A stretch of 64,000 bases of DNA from Hyphochytrium catenoides. Lineage: Eukaryota; Sar; Hyphochytriomycetes; Hyphochytriales; Hyphochytriaceae. Shown here piece after piece: positions 40,771-50,692 of this stretch. The position numbers and the translations under genes are program-made. The stretch lies in assembly GCA_900088475.1 (NCBI GenBank), contig FLMG01000540.1, forward strand, positions 36,556 through 100,555, written 5' to 3'. Every line of letters starts with the position of its first letter. Positions within the stretch are counted from its first letter, which is position 1. The notes under the pieces were generated by a model. That model saw only the letters and a program-made list of their open reading frames with translations, had not been told where the DNA came from and made no database searches.

Positions 40771-41820
40771 ATGATGATCTCTAGAGCTAGACTGTGGATT
40801 AAGCCGAGACTTGCTTTGGCTCCCAGACGCTACCTGCAGCAGAAGGCGGTAAGCACAACAAACCTGGGGAGTTAGTCTTTCCTAATCTTGCCTTGCTAGT
40901 CTCCTGTGCCCGCAGACCGCGTAATAGACATATGGAAGCAAGCAAAGGTGAGGAGAAGCCCGCCTTGCTAAAAACTGCACCTCTCCTAATCTCCACACTT
41001 AGGCAGTCTGCTTTGATGTGGACAGCACTGTGATAGCAGATGAGGGTATAGATGTTCTGGCCGACTTCAAGGGTGTGGGTGACGAGGTGAAGAAATGGAC
41101 TGCAAAGTAAGCACACTTCAACCACTTCCTACACGGTTATAACTCTAAGTTGTCGATCGAAAGTGCCATGGGTGGCAGTGTAACTTTCCAGGAGGCCCTT
41201 GCTGCCCGCCTGGAGATGATCAAGCCTTCGCGACAGGACGTAGAGAAATGTCTTGAGGTGCATCCACCTCGGCTTACAACAGGTAAGCATTCAGTGAAAA
41301 TAGAAAGAAGGCGAATGAACAAGCATGACAGTCCTTCGACAGGAATTCCTGAGCTATTCAGAGTACTGCATGATAACGGTGTACATGTCTACCTTGTCTC
41401 CGGCGGCTTCAGACTGGTATGTTCTGGAAGTAGCAAAGCCCTTCTTGATGATTTTCCTGAACACATTTTCTTCTGGTGCTTCAGATGATAGAGCCTGTGG
41501 CAGACATGCTTGCCGTCCCTCGCTCGAGGATCTACGCCAACACAATCAAGTTTCACTCCGATGGAAGTTATGCAGGCTTTGACTCCAAGGAGCCGACGAG
41601 CAGAAGCGGTGGAAAGACGGAGGTTGTGCAGATGCTAATTGACGAGCACCGGTATAAGCCGATCGTTATGATTGGTGACGGAGCAACCGACATGCAAGCG
41701 CGGCCCCCTGCTGATGCATTCATTGGCTTCGGAGGCGTGGTTGTGCGCGAGACAGTCCGAGATGGTGCAGATCTCTATGTCATGAGCTTCGAAGAGCTTC
41801 TGGCGCCTCTTCGCCGATGA
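40771..41820 (+). CDS. Phosphoserine phosphatase
   Basis: Haloacid-dehalogenase-type enzyme for the last step of serine synthesis, O-phospho-serine to serine. Six exons, 40771-40848, 40900-40947, 41003-41106, 41164-41282, 41343-41416 and 41485-41820, are in phase and give 252 residues. Motif I is F-D-V-D-S-T-V (first Asp the nucleophile, second the acid/base), followed by A-D-E-G-I-D-V-L-A. The substrate cap has A-M-G-G-S-V-T-F-Q-E-A-L. Motif II is V-S-G-G-F, motif III the Lys in G-G-K-T-E-V-V, and motif IV I-G-D-G-A-T-D-M-Q-A. All catalytic residues are present. The first about 30 residues (MMISRARLWIKPRLALAPRR) are basic and lack acids, which suggests a transit peptide to plastid or mitochondrion. 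The acceptor of exon 4 (GAAAG) is weak but the only one that keeps the A-M-G-G motif. Confidence 0.93.
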
Positions 41821-43815
41821 GGTTTACCCATTCGCGCTGGTTGCCTGAAGGCATGGCATAAATAACTATAACTATTTCTTCATCTACATCTTCAATCCGA
41901 GAAGTCCAGGGGGTAAGGTGATCTTCTGCTTGTTCTCCTGTCCGCACAATATGCTTCAAGTAAGCAATGGACCCACGTAAGAGCGACAGGAAGGATCTGT
42001 TGGGGATTACACCTACATATTCCTTATAGGCCTCCTCCAGCTTCCGTCGAAACGATTCAAGCTCAGAGTCATCTTCGGCATCTTCAAAGTCCTCAAAGAG
42101 AGCTTCATCAAAGACTTTGGAAGGATTCTGACTAGCCTATGTCAACACAAATGAAGATCAGTATTCCTGGTTACTTCTACAATTTAAGTATCTCCTGAAG
42201 CTTGTCCTAACCGCAGACAGCAGTCCTTACCAGCTTAAGCTTCTCCTCCATGTCCCATTCTATACTCCTTGGTGACTGTGCCCCGGCTCGCACTCTTGCA
42301 ATACTTGCGTGCTCTGGCTGTTTCTGATCCTCGGTATCCTTTGCTGCTTTCTCTCTATGTGAAATCGATGCGACAGCTCAGTGTTAATTCCCGGGATTTG
42401 AGTTTGCCAGAGAGACTCACTTTTTCTTTTTTTTCTTCTTCTTCTTTGCGCTTGGGCTCTTCCGTGGCGCATCGTTGTTGATAAAAGCTACTAGCTCGTC
42501 CAGAGAACGATTGTCTTCTGGTGGTGGTAACCTGGGCTCCGCTGTCGAGCGCAAGTACTTGAGGATTAGGGGCTTCATAGGTCGAGAAACATTGTGGCTT
42601 ACCGTTGAAGTCGGGGTTGCCGTACTCGTCACATGGAAACAGGTGTCGGATCTCTTCAGCGGTCTTCCCTAGCGAATATAACCGTGGAATAACGTCCCAA
42701 GTGAGAGAAAGTAAACAAGGCAGTAGGAGTCGTGCATGAGGAAGGAAGCAGCAGTCTCTCAGCAAGCAGAGGTTAAAAAAAATAGGAAGGATACATAGCT
42801 GATGATGGCGTGAAAGATTTGATCAGTGCAGAGCACACAATAGAGGCTTCCGCTAGAACTTGCTTGCCCTGATCCCTACCTATCATTACGGCCGACACTG
42901 ACTCGCACGTTTTATCTACGAGCTCTTCGATGCCAAGATATAGCGCGGCCTATAGAGAAAACAGCAACCGTCAAACCTGTCTTTATATCTGACCTAAACG
43001 AAGGCACGCATACCGATGCTAGGTCACAAAGCTCTATTGACCCGAGTTTTTCATAGCTTCGATTCCATTCCTCAAGGTGTGCCGCTGCAGAGGCAGCGTT
43101 CTGTTGCTGCAGATAACGGCATCTGTCCCCATAAAGTAAGAGACAGGCATACCACCTTATCCTGCACGTATTCTAACCTGCAATAGCCCATTGTGAAAGC
43201 GAGTCCACCTTGTGACACGTTTTCCAAACGAATGCGGAGCTTGACCTTTCTTGGGTCCTCGCTTGCATCTATCGTCAACTCATCACTGTTCGCTGTACGG
43301 ATATGGTGAGAGGAGAGACTTTAAGGACTAGGACAGTCACTGAGACAAGAATCCATCCTTACCCGCTATAAGCTCTCTTAGCTTCGGAGATAGCCGAGCA
43401 ACGCCAATAGGGACCGATAAAGTGTTGCCCTCTTCACTCTAGAAGCAGACAAGGCGTCGTGAGGACATTACTTGGAGGAGGCACGCGTAGGTAAGCTAAA
43501 TAGAGGGAAATGTAGTCTTTAGAAGACGAATGGAACTGGACAGACGTAATCAGCTGGAACCTATTAGGCATGTGTGTGTGTGACAAGAATGACAATGACG
43601 GCATGGAAGAGAGAGAGAGAGAGAACAACCATCGGAGGAGGAGTATGCAGAGCGAGGAGAACAGTCGTAAGCAGAACTTCGTGATCTCCTCCCACCTCAA
43701 GCACAACATGCCTCGTTTTGCCCGAGCCTAGTGGATCCAAAGGTTTAGTTGGCCTTTCCTGTTCACCTTTGGCCTCTGCAGCGTCAGGATCTGCCTCCGA
43801 ACGGGAAATCATCAT
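41780..43815 (-). CDS. SKP1-like protein with long charged C-terminal tail (ASK20/21-like)
   Basis: SKP1 bridges cullin-1 and F-box proteins in SCF ubiquitin ligases. Exons 43815-43696, 43438-43363, 43292-43178, 43122-43014, 42949-42880, 42668-42603, 42541-42421, 42354-42231 and 42136 downward join in phase. The BTB-like half reads H-V-V-L-E-S-E-E-G-N-T-L-S-V-P. The F-box-binding half is strongly SKP1: LCDLASAALYLGIEELVDKT and G-K-T-A-E-E-I-R-H-L-F. A tail of over 100 residues follows: S-L-D-E-L-V-A-F-I-N-N, an eight-to-nine-Lys run, then acidic F-D-E-A-L-F-E-D-F-E-D-A-E-D-D. This order resembles plant SKP1-like 20/21. About 40 residues precede the BTB part. The first in-frame ATG is used, but the frame stays open upstream. 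The 3' end is uncertain: the reading continues to a TGA at 41780, overlapping the end of the convergent phosphatase gene. Confidence 0.82.
43571..43625. repeat. (GT)n and (GA)n microsatellites
   Basis: GTGTGTGTGTG at about 43571-43581 and a GA run at about 43606-43624, both inside the first intron of the SKP1-like gene. Confidence 0.9.
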
Positions 43816-45178
43816 CTCGTCATCCGAAGGGATTCGATAGCTTTTGCTGGCTTTCCTTGACCGCGACAGGCGCCCTGAGGGCAAACGGGCACATTCTGCA
43901 GCGGCCAAGGCCAGCGCTTTGTGCCAGGCACTCGAAACCTGAGATGCGGTCGCCAGGGCTCACCTCTAAGAGGTCAGGGCCCAAAGCGAAGGCTGGCCCA
44001 AGGATGAATCACTGCACGACCTCAGAAAGAGTTCTCTCCGCTCGCTCTTCCCAAATAGCGCGGCTTGCCACAGACGCTGACAACCACAAGGGAAAGTAGC
44101 ACTTCCCTGAGATCGTGTCACTCGTGTCAGTGGTGCGCCTAACAATCTAGCCGATGGATGGTAGTATGTGAGAGAGTTGACACACAGCAGCCAAGTGGAC
44201 GACGAAGAGAAGAACGGGCCAAGCTTTGCAGAGCGGCAGCATTGGAGTGCGAAGGAGAAAGTAGGAAGAAGAATACTGGGCCCCGCCCCACAGTATTATT
44301 ACGTCAGGGGCTAAGCACCATTAAAACCTACGAAGGTGCGCAGTAATAGGCCTTCACCCATCAACATCAGCTGGAAGCCGAGATGCGTTATCTGTCTCGA
44401 TCTCCTCCTCTGTCTCTTCAACTCTTCTATCCTAGTTCTCCGCCGGTTGCTCTGCATAGTACCTACGTTACCATGCTTGTGTCGGCAGAAGAGCAAGTAG
44501 CTGCCTCCACATGCACCGACAGAGCTGTCTTTTACCCCTTTCTCTTTAGTAGCATTATCTTCTGCGCATCGCTCAGTCAATCTGGCGTGCTCCAGCTTCT
44601 TGGAAATCATCTCTTCAGCCATGATGTGTATAAGGTATACTACCTCGCCTACCGCTACTACCTCCTGGTGCTTTGCCAGGTACAACTAGATACACTTTGC
44701 ATCTTGCTCCCCAGGTGAGAGGGAGCAGGAAGATGCGAAGGCTTGGGGATGAGAGTCTGATGTCAGGAGTACGATAGCAGTATAGGTCCCGAGTTCTGAT
44801 GAGGGTCTAGCCAAGACCTCGAGCCCGCGGTAGCTGCGCAGAACTGGCCCTCACTAGAAAGGAAAGCTCGCGCACCAAACTCAGCGTCGAAGGTGCCCAA
44901 TCTAATAACTGGACGACAAGCACAGACGTGCTGAGTGCTAGAAGTAATGGGCGTACACTGAAGGAGTGACAATAGTGGCGCACGTATAGTTCTACCTCGT
45001 CCGCTATTCTTATACCGGATAGTAGGAGAGTAGACATGCACTGTCGCTCATCATCCTAGTGCCAAGACCTCTTCTACTCTTTCCTCTAGGGGAACCTTTA
45101 TGCATAGGTAGCCGGGCATCAAACCATAGACGAACCTCTTAGAGATAGAGGGTGAAGTGGTTATGGCACCTCTCCTAA

Positions 45179-45430
45179 CTATTCTTGTGGAGGGCTGATA
45201 GGAGGAGGATGCGCTGACAAAGAGAGGAGGTCCGTCATCCTGATGCAGCTATGAATATCTTCCAAGGAGAGATCCCACACGGGAATGCCCCAAGCCGCTC
45301 TCGCAGAAGGCGAAGATGAACTGTCCTCCTCAACGACGATGGCCACAACGTATTCCTCAACGATAGCTACTCCTGGCTCAGGGGAGGGCCAGGGATGTGG
45401 GGGGAAATTGGGTGCTCTTCGCTGGAGTTT
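45179..45430 (-). CDS. Possible isolated coding exon, function unknown
   Basis: An open minus frame of about 84 codons ends in TAG at 45181-45179. It contains a stretch with coding-like composition (V-A-I-V-E-E-Y-V-V-A-I-V-V-E-E-D) and a segment W-G-I-P-V-W-D-L-S-L-E-D-I-H-S. No ATG lies at its start, so it would need an upstream exon, which I could not find. No family is recognised. It may be the 3' exon of an undetected gene, a pseudogene remnant or chance. Confidence 0.25.
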   Translation of the reverse strand, partial: KLQRRAPNFPPHPWPSPEPGVAIVEEYVVAIVVEEDSSSSPSARAAWGIPVWDLSLEDIHSCIRMTDLLSLSAHPPPISPPQE

Positions 45431-45702
45431 TCATCAAGAACCGTCTTCGCATTGTAGTGGGGATGCAGTGATAGCTGTGGTTCGCCCGCCGTATGTCCTT
45501 CTCTTGCGTTCTCACATGACTCAATGACAGCTGCTCTGCCATGCACTCTACCGCCCACCGCTGCATATTGAACGAAAAGTTAGATTCCCTTGGTCTTCAA
45601 TCGTGGAAGAAGCCTTCTTGCAACTGAGGGAAGAGGTCCTCCGTTCCTGCACTTCTACAATGGCGTTGGGCAGATGAGGCTAGTGCAAAGGGGAGAAGAA
45701 GG

Positions 45703-45832
45703 CGAGAGAGAGAGAAAGAGGGAGAGAGATGTAAGAGAGAGAGGCAGAGAGGTGGAGACAAAGGGAGTGTGTGTGTGGAGAGAGAGAGAGAGAGAGTAAG
45801 AGAGAGAGAGTAAAAGGGAGAGAGAGATATGA
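45703..45832. repeat. Imperfect (GA)n microsatellite block
   Basis: About 130 bp dominated by GAGAGA on the plus strand with interruptions (GAAAGAGGGAGAG, GTGTGTGTG at about 45769-45777, GTAAGAGAGA). It lies in the gene-poor region. Confidence 0.92.
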
Positions 45833-46471
45833 TGACGGGGGGAATGACAAAAGAAGCAGAACGAGAGATCAGAAAAGTTGCGAGACAGCAGCAAGAAGTA
45901 CATAATAATAGGGTGTCTGACGCCTGTTAGGGCCATAGAGGAAACTCTCAGCTGGGTCATAATAATACATCATCAACATCGGAAAGGAGCTTGAGGAGAG
46001 TTTTGTGTCACAAAAGTATTGAGAAAGTCAAGGCTTAGTAATCGTCTACATCTCCACCTTTTTGTCCTTGTGCGTGAGAAGACACGGAGGAGACCACAAT
46101 CTCGAGAGCAGCTCGTCTGCTTCGGTGCACAGATCTCAGCTGGAAGGCCATTCCAGCACGCAGAAAGGGCAAGGACAGACCGACTGGATACCGGGCCAGG
46201 TCGCTCCTCGAACCAACTTCAATACGAACATTTGCTATACCACCGAGGGAGTTGCTGAGACAGCCAGAAGAGGCTTACACACGAATGAAGGGGTATTTCT
46301 GATGAACCGGACCGTGTAGCACCATCCTTTCTGTGGCTCTGGAGCTTCTTCCTCTACGTGAGGACACAAACTTGGTTGTCTGCAAGTAAGAGGTCCAAGC
46401 CCCGTCTGCTACGAAGAGCCCCGTTTTTAGCGAACGCCATCAGGCTGCCCACACATAACAGCTTCTTAAGT

Positions 46472-47781
46472 ATGGGTCAAGGTGCCTCCAAGAAGACTCC
46501 CCGCGAGCAGCTCCGGGAAAACAAGCGTCTTATCAACCGAGCGATAAGGTTAGGAACAAACCCTAAGCCCAAATGCGCCATCTAAGCTGCCACTCACACT
46601 TGGTCACCTACAGGGAGCTGGATCGAGAGCGAATGAATATGGAGCGTCAAGAGAAGAAGCTGGTCATAGACATCAAGAAAGCCGCTAAAGAAAACCAGAT
46701 GGCAGGCCAACTCTATCTTTGATCCATTCTCACGTCAGGTCCTAACAACAGACTCTTTGGCGATCACCCTTAGGGAGCAGTGAAGACCCTTGCTAAAGAC
46801 TTAGTTAGAGTTAGGAACTATAAGACGAAGTTCTACGGCATGCGCTCACAGCTGCAAACAATGTCAATGAATCTTGAGGTAGGAGGATCAACAATGAGAG
46901 CCAAGACCTGCTTATCGCGCTGACGGGTTATACTGCCACAACAGATGGCCAAATCAAATGAAGCAATGGCTGCGGCTCTCCAAGGCACCAGCAAGGTAAT
47001 GCTTATGGCGGACTAGACTGCGAAGCGAAAGTGACAATCTTATTTCCTTGGCAATGTAGGCCCTGGCGACAATGAGCCAACAGTACAACCTGCCCAAAAT
47101 GCAGAAGATTATCATGGAATTTGAGAAAGAAAGTGAGAAGGCGGAGTTCCAGGGCGAGATGATAGGCGATGTAGGTGCACTCCGTTCTCCAGCGCTTTTG
47201 TTTGTTCCTTGACTACGTGTGTTCACTTCCACGTACTCTAAATGCCTATACAAAGCTTAGCTTATGGACATGCTTCTGATACTGTCCTTGACTTTATGGC
47301 TTCGGGCCTTCCATGCACGTGTGTATAGGTACTGGATGGGGTCTTGACTGGCGACGATGATGTAGAGGAAGAGGATAAGATAGTATCCCAAGTTCTGGAC
47401 GAAATTGGGGTGACAGTATCAGATCAGGTGACCATCTCTAGATTTTTTGTTCACTGCGAGTATCTCTCGCACCTCCCCAGCGCGTTGACAGGCTCACACC
47501 TCCATGACCACGGCTAGTCCCTAGCCCTGAGGAATGTTTTTTCGTCGTGAAGGGTAGTACAGGCACTGAACTGACGCTCAATTTGTCTGCCTCATGAACT
47601 TGTCCTACAGGTGCCAATGGCTCCGGAAATGAAGCAACCTGCGCAGTCGGTGGTTGGAAGGGCCTCACTTCCAGCAGCTGCTGCCCCCGCGGCTGCTCCT
47701 TCAATAGGGGGCTCAGAATCAGCCATAGATCCCGCAATGAGTGATCTGGAAGCTCGTTTAAACAATCTGAGGAGGAACTAG
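46472..47781 (+). CDS. ESCRT-III subunit VPS2/CHMP2
   Basis: Snf7-family ESCRT-III protein for membrane scission in multivesicular-body formation and cytokinesis. Seven exons, 46472-46548, 46614-46701, 46774-46878, 46945-46995, 47060-47170, 47329-47427 and 47611-47781, in phase, give 233 residues. The helical core is CHMP2-type: R-E-Q-L-R-E-N-K-R-L-I-N-R-A-I-R-E-L-D-R-E-R, then V-K-T-L-A-K-D-L-V-R. The LPKMQKIIMEFEKESEKAEF block and V-S-Q-V-L-D-E-I-G-V follow. The C-terminus D-L-E-A-R-L-N-N-L-R-R-N is a MIM1 motif for Vps4 binding. The second intron begins with GC rather than GT. The N-terminus M-G-Q-G-A-S-K-K fits the N-myristoylation pattern (Gly2, Ser6), unlike the amphipathic Met-Asp/Leu-Phe start usual for CHMP2. 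Confidence 0.93.
46702..46773 (+). other. GC-AG intron in VPS2
   Basis: The 72-nt intron starts GCAGGC and ends CCCTTAG. No GT donor nearby keeps the frame between K-E-N-Q-M and G-A-V-K-T-L, which are both conserved in CHMP2. It is the only non-GT donor I needed in the window. Confidence 0.75.
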
Positions 47782-48207
47782 GATACTGAACTGTCCTTCA
47801 ACCGGTCCGGAAGTCTGTCCTCTTCACACTAAAGGGCATCTTATCATCCTTCTCGCAGAATGGTTGGGCAAAGAAGCAATAAGGTTTGCTGAAGCATCCC
47901 AAAGGGCTGCGAGAGGAGGGGTGCTAGTGAGTAAAGCCAAAGTAAGAGACCGCGGCTTTGAATGAGAAAGGAGGCAATGTAGCAACTTCTATGAAGCGAC
48001 TCACTGCCTTATTTAGATAGTGCTCACTTTTACAAGGCCAAGGATGCTGCGGGGGTTTCATCGCCATTTGAGAGTGAATCGTGGACTTCTTGGGTTTAGC
48101 AACTTCCCGAGCAGCGCTCTAGGTTTGAAAGGGCAAGCAGCACTACTAACTAACACCTGACTAACAAAATACTTAGAACTATATTTGCAAAGTTCTTTGC
48201 TGCATGC
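47782..48207. other. Intergenic region between convergent genes
   Basis: 3' flanks of VPS2 (+) and the DUF1336 gene (-). No ORF, RNA gene or repeat recognised. Confidence 0.4.
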
Positions 48208-49529
48208 TTATGCAGATTGAAGGTCGTCTGCCTCTGTCTCTGCAAAATGTCCCTGTCTAGAACAGCCCAACACTCTTTCTGGCAGCTCCTCCTTCTCTTC
48301 TCCTTGAAGAATGAAGGCAATATCAAAGACAAGCTTTCGACAAACAGGGAAGGCAAGCTGGAGGACTGCTCTCGCTAAAGCATCTCCCCCACAGTCGAAG
48401 TCGCACTCTACAAAATTGTCACCTGCAGCAAATCAAAGGGGTGAGTTAGTCACTTTAGAGGCCGCTCCTCTGCCTCTGCCTTCGCAAATTCAGTGTCAGA
48501 CACGCTAATTACTTCTGCCGTCTCGACTTTCTCTCCATGACCATTTCAAGTCCGCAATCAAGCCACTTCCCTCTTATGGCTCAGCTTACCTATGAAATAC
48601 TTGCTCTCTGTCTTACGACCTAAGAGTACCGGTGTCGCATTCTTGTGGCTTCCATTCTTCAAACTTCCCACCATAGACCGAATCATCAACGGCCCATCGA
48701 CAATAGAGGCTGTCATCTTCCATCTGCTGTTTCTGAAGTCATCGGTACCTGTCTTAAAGGCGTCAAACACCCTAAAAAATCGCTCATTGGACGGCTCTGA
48801 ACGCGCAGACTGTGAGATACCAAAGCAGAAGACGAAGTTGTACCATATCCGAGGATCATTGCCTATTCCTTCCTGCTCTACCCTTCTAAGGACGTCTTCT
48901 GTCGGAGGATCTTCTGCAGAGACGTCCTGGACGGTTTGGTTTGCAGAAGCATCGCTCTTGTCCTTTCTTGAAAAGAGACGGAGGCCCCCGCTCTTCTTGC
49001 CCTTCCCGTCGTTGCAATTTATCCTATCACTTCTTTCCTCTTTCTTTCTTTGTATTGCGCCAAACAAGGATGAGAACATGGCAGACGTCGTGCCTTCATT
49101 TTCTTTGGTATCCTTCGCGTTCACTTTTTTGCCAGGAATGATAAGGTTGACCAAGAAGAAGGTTGTGCCTGGTTCTGAAGCTACTCCGTCCTTGGACATA
49201 AAGTCCGCTTTGACCCGATCAAAGATATTCCACTGTCTGCCTATGGACTTGTAGAGTCCCACATGGACTGTCTCTCCAACAGCAGGCGCAGCACGCTGCT
49301 TTACTCGAGAGGTAAGATAGTCCTCAGACCTAACCCAGAAAAGCTTCGCCTCTCCCTCTTCCCAATGCCCCCATTTCTTCTGCACGAAGGTTGGCGGCGG
49401 TAATGTACCATTGAGAGCAGCCACATCATTCTCTGATAACTCGATATCAGCACCCTCGGTAATATCTTCATCCATCTCAAAGTCTCCGAGCTCCAGTTCC
49501 AGCTCCTTTGCTACAGCCGCAGACGCCAT
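48208..49529 (-). CDS. DUF1336 (EDR2 C-terminal-type) protein
   Basis: Two exons, 49529-48590 and 48422-48208, in phase, give 384 residues. The N-terminal 50 residues are very acidic. From about residue 60 the DUF1336/EDR2-C pattern runs: W-x5-E-x-K-L-F-W-V-R-S-E-D-Y-L, then F-D-R-V-K-A-D-F and T-F-F-L-V-N-L-I-I-P-G. Next is W-Y-N-F-V-F-C-F, followed by F-F-R-V-F-D-A-F, DDFRNSRWKMTASIVDGPLM, G-R-K-T-E-S-K-Y-F-I-G and D-F-D. The closing helix reads F-P-V-C-R-K-L-V-F-D-I-A-F-I-L-Q. A Lys/Ser-rich loop of about 60 residues interrupts the domain. In plants EDR2 carries PH and START domains ahead of this region and acts at membranes. Here DUF1336 stands alone. Lipid or membrane binding is inferred, not shown. 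The start is the first ATG in frame. Confidence 0.85.
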
Positions 49530-49721
49530 CGTCAGTCGGCCAAGGATAGGACTGTCCTTTCTTTCGCTTAGCAAGTGAGATGATTAGCCTTTATAGCTAT
49601 TCAAGCTACTGGGCAACGGGCCTAGTGACCGCTCTCCAACGCAGCGGACCTACTGGGCAGAAAGGTTTGTCTTGTAGTGGGCAGGACAGACAAGTGACAG
49701 GCTGTAACTGGCTGAGGTGCA

Positions 49722-49961
49722 ATGACCAGCAGCTGCTACAGACTTGAGGCCGGGGTCAGGAGGTATGTAAGGGGTAGCTCTCTGCGGGTGGCGTTGGCTT
49801 CTTCCTCTTCCGTTCTCTCTCCAACGACACTACGCGCGCACGCCCGCCGTCTTCGCAATGTTGCCGAGTTTCCCGCTCCGGATGCAGATCAAGGCGAACC
49901 ACGGCAGCACAGAATGCATTATGTGACGCGCAGGGGCGGCCTCACAGCTGTGGTAGCCTGA
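49722..49961 (+). CDS. Small basic protein with presequence-like N-terminus
   Basis: Intronless 79-codon frame from ATG 49722 to TGA 49961. The first about 45 residues are rich in Arg, Ser, Leu and Ala with one acid (MTSSCYRLEAGVRRYVRGSS), typical of a mitochondrial presequence. The mature part is short and basic and ends V-T-R-R-G-G-L-T-A-V-V-A. No family is recognised. A GT donor at about 49764 (GGTATGTAAGG) could hide an intron, which would change the product. A poly-pyrimidine stretch in the middle (CTTCTTCCTCTTCC) is also compatible with that. Confidence 0.45.
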   Translation: MTSSCYRLEAGVRRYVRGSSLRVALASSSSVLSPTTLRAHARRLRNVAEFPAPDADQGEPRQHRMHYVTRRGGLTAVVA

Positions 49962-50692
49962 GGCCCTCACCATAAATAAGCCAATCAATCTATACAAACA
50001 TTATCAAACACACGTGGGTTCACTGTGGTCAGCGAGGCCACCCCTACTTTTAGAAGAAGAAACTGTTCAACTTTCCTTTATGATCCTGCATTGACTACGG
50101 TTCCTATCTTTATGGAGAACTGGAGTCGGGAACAAGCTGTTTGTCTGCATGTCTTCATTCATAAGAGGTACTCCAGTCTTGAGAGCAGCGCATTGTCCCA
50201 GCATGCACACGACGACTGGAGAGTAGCGTTGCAATCAAAGGGAGTCAGTCCTTTATAACAGTGAAGGATCCCGGATGCTGCTAAGATGCAGCGCTGTCTA
50301 CAACGCAAAATTCCTCTTAGATTGAAGTTGGATAGGTGTGAACCGGTATGCAAGCGCCAAAGTGGACTAATAGTGCGAGCCGCTTGGTCTATCTTTAGAC
50401 GAGCGGACCATGGGGCGACTGCTCAGTGATGATTCTCTGTCGGAGGCTGTTATGTAGACCAGAAGTGTGGAAGATTGCGGCAAAGACCCAATTATTACAC
50501 AGCTTAGCCACGGCCGTTCGTGCACCAATTTTTGTCTAACCCTCAGTTTTATATTATCTTTTTAACGGGCTAGGCCCCATTTGTTCCTCCGCTGATCTGG
50601 CCTTTCCGGCTCTAGAGCTACTGGAGACCGCGAGACTCACGCAAGAGATCTCCGCTCTTCTAGGACCTTGGATCCTCGTTATTATAATAAGG
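49962..50692. other. Intergenic region between convergent genes
   Basis: No gene recognised. Open frames up to about 75 codons on both strands carry no motif. The stretch near 50540-50570 and at 50690 (ATTATAATAAGG) is AT-rich and may serve as 3' processing signal for the minus-strand gene. Confidence 0.4.

Larger units (their letters stand above)
43816..46471. other. Gene-poor region with simple repeats
   Basis: About 2.6 kb between the divergent SKP1-like (-) and VPS2 (+) genes. Several ATG frames of 60-124 codons exist on both strands, but none can be tied to a family or a consistent exon chain. The best is the minus frame at 45430-45179, listed separately. A minus frame at 44685-44311 (KHQEVVAVGEVVYLIH, AEEMISKKLEHARLTERC) also has a helix-like pattern but no partner exon. 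Confidence 0.35.

Noticed and set aside
42411..42440. Suspected homopolymer indel in the poly-A/AG tract of the SKP1-like gene
   Set aside because: Acceptors at 42542 and 42355 give a continuous frame that ends in the lysine run and continues into the acidic tail.
48592..49254. 220-codon plus-strand frame
   Set aside because: Antisense shadow of the DUF1336 exon, whose conserved motifs are clear on the minus strand.
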